Source: JAIBCL01 sp031411695 (GTDB taxonomy: Bacteria > Verrucomicrobiota > Verrucomicrobiia > Verrucomicrobiales > Verrucomicrobiaceae). Taken from it: a stretch of 24,955 nucleotides of DNA. Shown piece by piece: positions 15,522 to 21,889 of this stretch; the stretch's first letter is position 1, and each line of letters opens with the position of its first letter. Position numbers and translations under genes: made by a program. The DNA is taken from positions 1 to 24,955 of the forward strand of contig JANOBO010000292.1 in assembly GCA_031411695.1 (NCBI GenBank), written 5' to 3'. The notes beneath the pieces are model-generated. The model was not told the DNA's origin. It did not search any database and saw only the letters and a list, made by a program, of their open reading frames with translations.

Positions 15522-16811
15522 CCACCAGCGAGGGCCCACATCCGCGCGGGTTGTGATCTTGGCTGGCTTTGCGGTTTTTACTTCTCCTTCGCTGATGCCG
15601 GGCGTGGCGGGAATGCCGGGCGACTTTGCGCGGATGATGTTCTTTTCCCATTGGATGCCCGCGAGGTCACAGCGCGCGTCGATGGCGGTGGACTTGGGCG
15701 CGTCGATGATGTTTCCGGTGATCTGCGTTGCGATGGGCGGCAGCGCTGCCTTGGCCGCGCCCTTTACGCCGATGACGATGGGCGTGGCGCAATCGATGAT
15801 GGTGTTGCCCTCGATCACCGCGCCCTTCACCTGGAAGTAGCCATTGGCCGGAGAGCCTGGAATGCCGAGCATGAAGCAGAGCGCCGCGCGTTCCTCATCG
15901 CCGCGCAGGCCTTCGAGCCAGTTGTTCGTCACGCGATGTCCTTCGCCGATGATGCGGATGCCGCCGCTCCCCTTGGCTTCCTGGCCGAGGAAAACATTGT
16001 CGCGCACCGTGCAGTCGTTTCCATGCCGGAGCGTGATCGTGCCTGACACGGCCAGGAAGGTGTTCCGCTGGTAAACATTGCCGCAGGATTTGTTTGAGAT
16101 GCACTCGGCTTCTCCGTTGCAGCGCTCGAAGACGTTGTCCTCCACGGTGCACGCGGCGCTCTGCATCGAGGTCTCGCTGTCTCCCACGCGGATCGTCTCG
16201 CCACCGTTTTTTCCGAGACGCTCGCGCGGCCCGAAATAATTGTGATCGATCTGATGACGGCCGTTTCCGGCGGCATCCTCGCCGAGCCACACGACCACTG
16301 TGGTGCCGGCGGTCGTCTTTCCTTGGATGAGACAATGGTCGATCCGGTTGCGCACGCCGTAGATGGAGATGAATCGCGCGCTTTCCGACGCGCCAGTTGC
16401 CGGCAGGTCGTTCGTCACCGCGCATTGCGTCACGCGGCAGTCACTGGCGAGGGTGTCCGACCGGGTGCGAAGCTCGATCACCTCCTCCCCTGTCGGATTC
16501 TTGAAATGGAGACCATCGATGGTGATGTGCGCTCCAGAGATGCTGATCTGTGACGCGCCGCTGAGGAAGGTGGCGCCAGCAGTCGCCGTCCGGACCACGA
16601 CGGGCTTTGCCGCGGTGCCGACCGCGTTGATTTTGAGCGTGGCATCTTTCCACTCACCTGCGGCGAGCACGAGCGTGTCACCGGGCTGCACGGCTTTTGC
16701 GGCGGCGGCGAATTGCGGGGCGTCCGCGACAGGAATGTCGCGCGCGTGCAGCGGCAGGCAGGCGAGCAAGGTCTCGAGGACGACGGCGGTGATGGCGAGG
16801 CGGGAGATCAT
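15516..16811 (-). CDS. Secreted polysaccharide lyase, PL6 family (chondroitinase B / alginate lyase-like)
   Basis: A 431-aa protein from ATG 16811. The frame extends 40 codons upstream, but that part is unlike the family and hides the signal peptide (M-I-S-R-L-A-I-T-A-V-V-L... to about residue 24). The body is a right-handed beta-helix with repeated 'I-x-G-N-x-I' type coils. Hallmarks of PL6: 'GKNGGETIRVGDSE' (200-213), 'CNGEAECISNKSCGN' (231-245) and 'GTITLRHGN' (257-265). K241 and R262 are 21 residues apart, the same spacing as the catalytic Lys250 and Arg271 of Pedobacter chondroitinase B. E234 and E236 line up with that enzyme's calcium-binding Glu243/Glu245. These enzymes cleave uronic-acid polymers by beta-elimination, for example dermatan sulfate or alginate. 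Which substrate is used here cannot be told from sequence alone. Confidence 0.92.
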   Translation of the reverse strand: MISRLAITAVVLETLLACLPLHARDIPVADAPQFAAAAKAVQPGDTLVLAAGEWKDATLKINAVGTAAKPVVVRTATAGATFLSGASQISISGAHITIDGLHFKNPTGEEVIELRTRSDTLASDCRVTQCAVTNDLPATGASESARFISIYGVRNRIDHCLIQGKTTAGTTVVVWLGEDAAGNGRHQIDHNYFGPRERLGKNGGETIRVGDSETSMQSAACTVEDNVFERCNGEAECISNKSCGNVYQRNTFLAVSGTITLRHGNDCTVRDNVFLGQEAKGSGGIRIIGEGHRVTNNWLEGLRGDEERAALCFMLGIPGSPANGYFQVKGAVIEGNTIIDCATPIVIGVKGAAKAALPPIATQITGNIIDAPKSTAIDARCDLAGIQWEKNIIRAKSPGIPATPGISEGEVKTAKPAKITTRADVGPRWWP

Positions 16812-16897
16812 GCGGATGCAAATAACAGGGACCTGCGCGCGAGTCTCGCATCGAAATCGCGCTTCCTCTGGGTCCACCCGGTAAAGCCGCGCGTCAT

Positions 16898-16941
16898 TGC
16901 GTGCGGGAACGGAAAAACACTTGCGCATCAAACCGCACGCA
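16898..16941. promoter_or_regulatory. Inverted repeat overlapping the tRNA-Asn promoter; possible operator
   Basis: TGCGTGCGG (16898-16906) and CCGCACGCA (16933-16941) are perfect 9-bp inverted arms 26 nt apart. They flank the -35 box and reach to within 3 nt of the -10 box of the predicted tRNA-Asn promoter. The region is also upstream of the divergent PL6 gene, so it could equally serve that gene. Confidence 0.35.
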
Positions 16942-16949
16942 GTTATTTA
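16921..16949 (+). promoter_or_regulatory. Candidate promoter of tRNA-Asn
   Basis: TTGCGC (16921-16926) and TATTTA (16944-16949) are separated by 17 nt. The -10 box ends 40 nt before the tRNA. The same TTGCGY -35 with 17-nt spacing precedes tRNA-Ser. Confidence 0.45.
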
Positions 16950-16989
16950 GCCGCTCGATTTTGCGGGCGGTTCGATCGCCGCGAGAAAT

Positions 16990-17064
16990 TCCTGAGTAGC
17001 TCAGCGGTAGAGCGGGTGGCTGTTAACCACTAGGTCGCTGGTTCGATCCCAGCCTCAGGAGCCA
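16990..17064 (+). tRNA. tRNA-Asn(GTT)
   Basis: The acceptor TCCTGAG (16990-16996) pairs with CTCAGGA (17054-17060), followed by discriminator G and encoded CCA (17062-17064). The D arm is GCTC-AGCGGTA-GAGC, the anticodon loop CTGTTAA carries GTT at 17022-17024, and the T arm is GCTGG-TTCGATC-CCAGC. Confidence 0.97.
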
Positions 17065-17124
17065 AAGCCCAGACGACGCCGGGCGCGCATTTCCAGCGGA
17101 GATTGCATCGTCGGTGAGCACGGG

Positions 17125-17289
17125 GGACGCGGCCTTTACTACCGGGTCGAAGGCAGCAGCGACCTCCAGAGCTGGACCGCCATCACCCCGGACACCCAGT
17201 GCCCCGACACCACCATCAGCCTCACCGACCCCGCCACCCCCGCCGGCCCCCGCTTCTACCGCGTGATCTTCAACGCCGAGTCCTCGTAG
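17125..17289 (+). pseudogene. C-terminal remnant of a verrucomicrobial secreted/autotransporter-type protein
   Basis: An open frame without a start codon runs from just after tRNA-Asn to TAG at 17287-17289. The last 54 codons read 'G-G-R-G-L-Y-Y-R-V-E-G-S-S-D-L-Q-S-W-T-A-I...', then '...GPRFYRVIFNAESS'. This is the characteristic end of many large secreted proteins in Verrucomicrobiota, where a 'Y-x-V-E-x-S-x-D-L-x-x-W' strand pairs with a terminal 'R-F-Y-R-V' strand. The codons between the tRNA and 17125 are Arg-rich and look unrelated, so the upstream part of the gene is gone. Most likely it is the debris of a deletion or insertion next to the tRNA 3' end. Confidence 0.6.
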
Positions 17290-17454
17290 CAGGCGGCGTG
17301 AAGGCGGAGCGTCGCGCCGCCGGTGAAGCGGGCAAAAGCTTTCCCCACAGGCTATATCCCAGAGCGCACCACCGCGAATAGTTCAATTGTTGTCATCGCG
17401 GCTTCGCGCGATGATAACCATGTTCGTTCGCCTTGGGGTTGTCGTGTGGATGGT
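17290..17454. other. Intergenic stretch between the remnant and the HEAT-repeat gene
   Basis: No coding potential is apparent. The only structure seen is the hairpin at 17390-17417. Confidence 0.5.
17390..17417 (-). terminator. Hairpin downstream of the HEAT-repeat gene
   Basis: TTGTCATCGCG (17390-17400) pairs with CGCGATGATAA (17407-17417) as an 11-bp stem with one G-T wobble and a 6-nt loop. It lies 37 nt past the stop codon of the minus-strand gene. No proper T-run follows on the minus strand, so its termination role is tentative. Confidence 0.45.
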
Positions 17455-18132
17455 TCATTTCTGGAGCTGCTCAATAGCAAACGGAAGAATGTGCTGGAGG
17501 CGAGGTGATGCTGATCGCTGCAAGGGTAGAAGCAATGGCAATGCACGCCGATCTCCAAAGTATCCGAGAGCACTCACCGCTGAAATACGAACTTGCTCAT
17601 TGGAATCATTGAGGCACCGGCTCAGGGCATCGAAGACTTGAGCATCTCCCTCGAATGAGGAGAGAGAACCGCAAGCCGACTGGCGAACATCTGGCGAAGT
17701 GTCGGACGAGAGGCGAATCAACACGTCTGAAGTGATGTGTTGGTGGACCAAGCCCAAGAGCCAAGCTGCATCGCTACGGTCTTCATCGGTCTCCGACACG
17801 GCCAACTCCAGCAAACGAGTTCGGGCATCTAGGGGAGCCGACTCTATCAACTCGAAAATGTAAGCCTGAAGACTGTCATTGTCGTGCCCCTCACGTCGTC
17901 CGAGATGCATGGCATGAAGCAATCGAGGGAAACACGCCATACCCTCAAGACGAATGACGGCGGGTGCCGTGGCCTCACGAAGGAAGAAGTCATCTGGCCG
18001 GGCAAGCCACTCGTGAAGGGTGGGCAACCAATCCTCTGTAGCTTCGGTCTCCAGAATCGAAATGGCTTCAACCGCACGATCGACGCTATCAACGTCCTGA
18101 AGCCGCTCATAAATGTCGTCGAGGCGCGTCAT
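17455..18132 (-). CDS. HEAT-repeat protein
   Basis: A 225-aa, probably cytoplasmic protein with no signal peptide or membrane segment. It consists of HEAT/PBS-lyase-type helical pairs: 'W-L-P-T-L-H-E-W-L-A-R-P-D-D-F-F-L-R-E-A-T-A-P-A', 'D-V-L-I-R-L-S-S-D-T-S-P-D-V-R-Q-S-A-C-G-S-L', and 'FDALSRCLNDSNEQVRISAV' with 'SALGYFGDRRALPLL'. The 'D-x-x-x-x-V-R-x-x-A' signature of each second helix is clear in the last two. HEAT solenoids are protein-binding scaffolds; the partner is not indicated. No co-directional neighbour lies within 1 kb on either side, and the flanks are debris- and repeat-rich, so it may be an accessory gene. The start at 18132 is the only ATG near the beginning of the fold. Confidence 0.8.
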   Translation of the reverse strand: MTRLDDIYERLQDVDSVDRAVEAISILETEATEDWLPTLHEWLARPDDFFLREATAPAVIRLEGMACFPRLLHAMHLGRREGHDNDSLQAYIFELIESAPLDARTRLLELAVSETDEDRSDAAWLLGLVHQHITSDVLIRLSSDTSPDVRQSACGSLSSFEGDAQVFDALSRCLNDSNEQVRISAVSALGYFGDRRALPLLLPLQRSASPRLQHILPFAIEQLQK

Positions 18133-18577
18133 GGGTTAGGCGAACAGTACAGATGGTTCACATTTGTGTGTGTTTCGCCACTTGCTTTATGGCCGACAAA
18201 AATGTGGGTTTTGCGCGGGATCTGACTGGCATGGGGGTGGTTTTACACGCCCATGCCGTGCTCGGACAACGAAAATGTGTGCTGTTTCCGGCATAGGAAG
18301 GTAAAAAGCATGTGAGAATTACAACCTGGCATCTGATTCCAAAGGGTGAACGCGGCGCTACTGACCGGGGCGATTTGGTCCTTCACTGAGTTGATGATTT
18401 TGGGCGCGTAGCGCGGGGAATAGCTGCGGCGGTGCCGATTCCAGACTGCCGAGAGGTGCCTTCAATCGTGGATTTCGGTCTTGGAGAAGGGTTCATTGGA
18501 CTGAGTTTTCCGCCGTTTTCGCCGAAAATGACGGTCCGCACTGTAAATCGCTGATAATGAGCACTTTTCCCTGCGGG
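18133..18577. other. Gene-free region upstream of the HEAT-repeat gene
   Basis: No recognisable gene on either strand. It contains a strong hairpin (18228-18257) and then lower-GC unique sequence leading directly into the 21-bp tandem array. Short frames here have no family resemblance and lack convincing starts. Confidence 0.5.
18228..18257. other. Strong isolated hairpin
   Basis: GGCATGGG-g-GTG (18228-18239) pairs with CAC-g-CCCATGCC (18246-18257), 11 bp with one G-G mismatch and a 6-nt loop. It is about 95 nt upstream of the HEAT-repeat gene start. It could be a terminator, a structured RNA or a protein-binding dyad. Confidence 0.5.
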
Positions 18578-18829
18578 TCGGTGCCGCCAACCCGTGGAGC
18601 GGTGGCGTCGCTCCGTGGAGCGGTGGCGCAAACCCGTGGAGCGGTGGTGCAAACCCGTGGAGCGGTGGCGCTAACCCGCGGAGCGGTGGCGTCGCTCTGC
18701 TGAGCGGTGGCGTCGCTCTGCGGAGCGGTGGCGTCGCTCCACGGGGCGGTGCCGCCAACCCGTGGAGCCGTGCCGCGGCTCTGCGGAGCGGCGGCGCCAA
18801 TCTGCGGAGCGGTGGCACCGCGCTGCGGA
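18578..18829. repeat. Tandem array of twelve 21-bp units
   Basis: Twelve direct units of exactly 21 bp each, starting at 18578, 18599, 18620, 18641, 18662, 18683, 18704, 18725, 18746, 18767, 18788 and 18809. The conserved part is gCGGTGGCG then six variable bases and CNGNGGA. The variable centre comes in two main types: TCGCTC, which makes GGAGCG...CGCTCC self-complementary within the array, and (C/A)AACCC-like. Because 21 is a multiple of 3, all frames can stay open, but substitutions show no third-position bias by eye and the flanks do not resemble a gene, so I treat it as noncoding. Confidence 0.85.
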
Positions 18830-19010
18830 GCGAAATGACGGCTGGGCGTGATGCCCGGCCTTGGCTGGAAAAGTGGGCGCGCTGAGACTTCCGGCAGCGG
18901 GCTCATGCCGGTTGCTACAGAGGTGTGGGAGCGGGGCGGGATTCGTAGCGGCCGAGGTGGCTTCGGGGGGCGGCGTGCTTCGATCCGTTGCGCGGCGAGA
19001 CGGGTACGCA

Positions 19011-19037
19011 GTAGGCGAGGGTGTCCTCGCCTCGAGA
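19011..19037 (+). repeat. REP-like arm, diverged (element 2, left)
   Basis: GTAGGCGAGGGTGTCC followed by TCGCCTCGAGAC. It keeps the GTAGGCGA...GTCC core of the arm but is more diverged than the other three copies. Confidence 0.45.
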
Positions 19038-19116
19038 CATCTCGATACCACCGCCGGTGCTGGAGCTTTCCAGAGCCTGGTGGGACTTCGCGGGCTTGGC
19101 GCGCGGGCGGGGTGTT

Positions 19117-19142
19117 GTGAGCCGGGACGGGCACGCCTACGG
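19117..19142 (-). repeat. REP-like arm (element 2, right)
   Basis: Read on the minus strand it is CCGTAGGCGtgCCCGTCCC then GGCTCAC. It differs from the arm at 15359-15384 at only a few positions and is oriented inversely to the diverged arm at 19011. Confidence 0.7.
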
Positions 19143-19340
19143 GCGTGCGTCCTCGGTTCGCATCGCCTTGCCGCCTGCTCCGGTGCCGGCGGCAGGGTCC
19201 ATGGTCGGCTGATGGGCGATGGGCGAGACGCCTTGATCCAGCGCGGCGATTGGCAAGCCATTCTTAGCGGCCTTAAAACGCCGCCAAAGATGATGACCGA
19301 GCAGCGTGCCGCCAACAGGCCAGCACGTGAGCCGCCGAAT

Positions 19341-19820
19341 CTACGGCGCGGTCTCAATGCAGGCGACGGCCATGGCGGCCATGCCTTCGCTGCGGCCGAT
19401 GAAGCCGAGCTTCTCGTTGGTGGTGGCCTTGATGCCGACCTGCGCGGGGGTGATGCGGAGAGCGGCGGCGATGTGCGTTTTCATCGCCGCTGCATGGGGC
19501 AGGACCTTCGGCGCTTCGGCGATGAGGGAGGCATCGATGTTCCCGATGCGCGCGCCGTGTGCCGCCGCAATCTCGGCGCATCTCTCGAGGATCTTGAGGC
19601 TGCTGATGCCTTTGATGGTGGGATCGCCGGGCGGGAAATAGTGGCCGATGTCGGGCTCGCCGAGCGCGCCGAGGACGGCGTCGGCGATGGCGTGGCAGAG
19701 GACATCGGCATCGGAGTGCCCCTGCAGCCCGTGGGTGTGCGGGATGGTGACGCCGCCGAGCACGAGAGGCCGGCCGTCTTCAAAAGGATGCACATCATAG
19801 CCAATGCCAACGCGAGTCAT
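19341..19820 (-). CDS. ispF: 2-C-methyl-D-erythritol 2,4-cyclodiphosphate synthase
   Basis: A 159-aa enzyme of the non-mevalonate isoprenoid pathway. It converts CDP-methylerythritol 2-phosphate to the cyclic diphosphate with release of CMP, as a homotrimer in the cytoplasm. The zinc ligands are D9 and H11 in 'IGYDVHPF' and H43 in 'GHSDADVLCHAIADA', matching D8/H10/H42 of E. coli. 'DIGHYFPPGDP', 'NIDASLIAEAPK' and the C-terminal 'KATTNEKLGFIGRSEGMAA' signature are all present. ATG 19820 is chosen because family members start two to three residues before 'VGIG'; the frame continues to a TTG at 19841, which would add seven unrelated residues. It lies 112 nt downstream of a co-directional isomerase-like gene and may share its transcript. 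ispD is not adjacent. Confidence 0.97.
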   Translation of the reverse strand: MTRVGIGYDVHPFEDGRPLVLGGVTIPHTHGLQGHSDADVLCHAIADAVLGALGEPDIGHYFPPGDPTIKGISSLKILERCAEIAAAHGARIGNIDASLIAEAPKVLPHAAAMKTHIAAALRITPAQVGIKATTNEKLGFIGRSEGMAAMAVACIETAP

Positions 19821-19932
19821 GCGCGCATCGTGGCGTGTCAACGTGGGCGCATCAAGCGCGGCGGTGTGGATTTCACAGCGACGAGGCGCGCGTCACCTTG
19901 ATCTGGAGAGCGTGCGCGGTGAGGCGCTGTGG

Positions 19933-20829
19933 TCACATGGATAAAATCTTGTCCATGCGGCTCGTCAGCATTTTCAATCCGCCGGGATTGATGCCGCCGC
20001 GCTGCTCGGAGATGGCCCAGCCTTCGTAGCCAGCCCCATCGAGCGCCTTCATGATGGCGGGCCAGTTGTTGTCGCCCTCGGTGAGATCGACATCGAAGCC
20101 TTTCCACACGCCTTCATCCTTCATCTTCTTCGTGCTGTATTCCTTCACGTGAATGCGGTTGATGCGCTTGCCGAGGACCTTGATCCACTGCTCGGGCCAG
20201 CCATAGCGCAGCACATTGCCGATGTCGAAATGCCAGCCCACGACGTTTGAGGGCTCGCCGATTTCATCGAGGTAGCGCACGGCTTCGAGCGGGGAGAGGA
20301 GGAAATTGTTCCAGACATTTTCGATGGAGATGGCGACGCCGAGTTCCTTGGCGAGCGGCACGGCCTTCTTGAGCTGGGTGATGGAGCGCGTCCATGCGTC
20401 GTCGTAGTCGGTGGTCTCGTTGCAGACGCCGGGCACGACGAGGATGGAGGTGGCGCCGTAGGCCTTGGCGTCGCGGAGAGTCTGTAGCACGCCTTGCAAT
20501 CCTTCCTCGCGCACCTTTTCGTCAGGATGCGTGAGGGTTTGCTTCCAATGCGTGTGGCAGCAGACGCTGGCGGCCTTCAATCCGGTGGCACCGTAGGCAT
20601 CGATCACCTCCTGCTGGTTCATGCCGCCGTTGGCTTCGATGCCATCGTAGCCCGCCTCCTTGGCTGCGGTGAACTTCTCCAGCGTGGTGCCTTTGATGCC
20701 GAGCGTGCCGAGCATGATGGCCTTCTGGATGTTCCGCGGCTTCGGTGTGGCGCCCGCGCAGGCGGAGACGGCTAGGCTCGAGACGGCGGTGGCTGTGGCG
20801 GAGGCGAGGAAGGAGCGGCGGTTGGTCAT
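19933..20829 (-). CDS. Tat-exported sugar phosphate isomerase/epimerase-like protein (probable lipoprotein), paralogue 1
   Basis: A 298-aa xylose-isomerase-like TIM barrel (AP endonuclease 2 superfamily). It begins 'MTNRRSFLASATATA', a twin-arginine signal, and the h-region ends in V-S-A-C24, a plausible lipobox, so the protein may be a Tat-exported lipoprotein. Likely metal ligands are E170 (I-E-N-V-W-N-N), D202 (H-F-D-I-G-N), H227 (I-H-V-K-E-Y) and E275 (A-I-S-E). The reaction is unknown; the superfamily includes sugar and inositol isomerases, epimerases and dehydratases. The frame extends 12 codons further upstream to 20865, but that would bury the Tat signal. It starts 32 nt after the stop of a close paralogue (20862-21752), sharing long near-identical stretches such as 'EGDNNWPAI-KAL', so the pair arose by tandem duplication and is probably co-transcribed. 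Confidence 0.88.
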   Translation of the reverse strand: MTNRRSFLASATATAVSSLAVSACAGATPKPRNIQKAIMLGTLGIKGTTLEKFTAAKEAGYDGIEANGGMNQQEVIDAYGATGLKAASVCCHTHWKQTLTHPDEKVREEGLQGVLQTLRDAKAYGATSILVVPGVCNETTDYDDAWTRSITQLKKAVPLAKELGVAISIENVWNNFLLSPLEAVRYLDEIGEPSNVVGWHFDIGNVLRYGWPEQWIKVLGKRINRIHVKEYSTKKMKDEGVWKGFDVDLTEGDNNWPAIMKALDGAGYEGWAISEQRGGINPGGLKMLTSRMDKILSM

Positions 20830-20861
20830 GATGGTGGGGGAAGTGAGTGATGAGTTACGCG

Positions 20862-21752
20862 TCATGCGGCGAGCATCTTGTCGAGGCGTTTGGAGATTTC
20901 CATCAGCCGCTCCATGGGATCGATGTCTTTTGGCCGATACGCTGGCTCCACGATGGCCCAGCCGTCGAACGCCACATCACGCAGCGCCTTCAGGATCGCG
21001 GGCCAGTTGTTGTCCCCTTCCAGATAGTCCACCTCGAAGCCTTTGCGCTTCCCCTCCTCCATCATCTTCTTGCGGCTGTATTCCTTGATGTGCACGCAAG
21101 CGATGCGCCTGCCGATGATCGCGATCCACTGCTCCGGCCAGCCGAGGAACATCATGTTTCCGATGTCGAAATGCATCGCCACCTTGTCGCTGCCGAACTG
21201 GTCGATGAACTGCACGCACTCCATGGGCCCCTGCAAAAAATTGTTCCAGACATTCTCGATGGCCATCTTCACGCCGGTCTCCTCCGCCACGGCCACACAT
21301 GCCTTGATGCTCTCGGTGCACCGATCCCAGTTCTGCCGGTAGGTCGTGGTCTCGTCCACCGTGCCCGGCACGATGAGGATCGACCGCGCGCCGTAGCGCT
21401 TTGCATTGCGCAGCGCAGTGTGTATCTCCGCCACCGCTTTCGCGCGGACAGGCGCCAGCGCGCTGGCAAAGAGACGGCTGGAGCCGCCGCAGCTCATCGA
21501 TGCGATGTGCAATCCCGTTTCATCCCGCGCCTTCATCACGTCTTCGGGGATCTCCGCGTTCGAGGGTTCCACGCCCTCGAAGCCCGCGCGCTTCAGCATG
21601 CGGAACTTTTCGAGCAGAGGCAGCGTACGGTCTGGAAACGTGGCGAGCATGAAGCCCTTGCGCAGCCTGCCACTCACCGTCTGCGCCGGCGCGAGGCCGC
21701 TGACTCCGAGCGAGGTCAACGATGCGAGAAACGATCTGCGGGATGCATTCAT
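20862..21752 (-). CDS. Tat-exported sugar phosphate isomerase/epimerase-like protein, paralogue 2
   Basis: A 296-aa TIM barrel of the same family as the next gene. ATG 21752 gives 'MNASRRSFLASLTSLGVSGL', a twin-arginine signal ending in A-P-A-Q, which suggests signal peptidase cleavage rather than lipidation. The longer frame to 21830 adds 26 unrelated residues. Metal-site candidates: E166 (I-E-N-V-W-N-N), D196 (H-F-D-I-G-N), H221 (V-H-I-K-E-Y) and E269 (A-I-V-E-P). The whole C-terminal half aligns with its neighbour ('GWPEQWI', 'EYS-KKM', 'EGDNNWPAI'), while the substrate-side loops near residues 65-105 differ, suggesting related but distinct substrates. It is 137 nt downstream of a sulfatase gene on the same strand, which fits a role in processing released carbohydrate in the periplasm (inference). 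Confidence 0.88.
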   Translation of the reverse strand: MNASRRSFLASLTSLGVSGLAPAQTVSGRLRKGFMLATFPDRTLPLLEKFRMLKRAGFEGVEPSNAEIPEDVMKARDETGLHIASMSCGGSSRLFASALAPVRAKAVAEIHTALRNAKRYGARSILIVPGTVDETTTYRQNWDRCTESIKACVAVAEETGVKMAIENVWNNFLQGPMECVQFIDQFGSDKVAMHFDIGNMMFLGWPEQWIAIIGRRIACVHIKEYSRKKMMEEGKRKGFEVDYLEGDNNWPAILKALRDVAFDGWAIVEPAYRPKDIDPMERLMEISKRLDKMLAA

Positions 21753-21889
21753 GCCCCGAGCGTAAACGAATGCGCGGGTGAGATGCAATGCCGCGCTCTG
21801 AATTCGCACGGATCCTTTTTCCGCATCCACTCACGCCGCATCCAGGCCGATGCGGCGCGCCAGACTGATTCACGACGGTGTTGTGTGCG

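Larger units (their letters stand above)
18830..19340. other. Gene-free region with a second REP-like repeat pair
   Basis: No credible gene. It holds arm-like repeats at 19011-19037 and 19117-19142, related to those at 15359-15521. The sequence after 19143 up to the ispF stop shows no recognisable feature. Confidence 0.5.

Noticed and set aside
18578..18829. CRISPR array
   Set aside because: Units are directly abutting 21-bp repeats with no unique spacers of 25-40 bp and there are no cas genes.
18493..19134. A 213-codon minus-strand frame through the 21-bp array, giving a heptapeptide repeat
   Set aside because: The period is a multiple of three, so any frame stays open. The N-terminal part reads across REP-like DNA, there is no signal peptide, and unit differences show no synonymous bias by eye.
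19320..19346. The ispF stop (CCG-TAG) as another case of a repeat-supplied stop codon
   Set aside because: The six bases match, but the following sequence (ATTCGGCGGCTCAC) only loosely resembles the arm consensus, so coincidence is likely.
18861..19901. A 346-codon plus-strand frame across the ispF locus
   Set aside because: It is antisense to ispF, whose zinc ligands and signatures are complete, and the upstream part covers repeat DNA.
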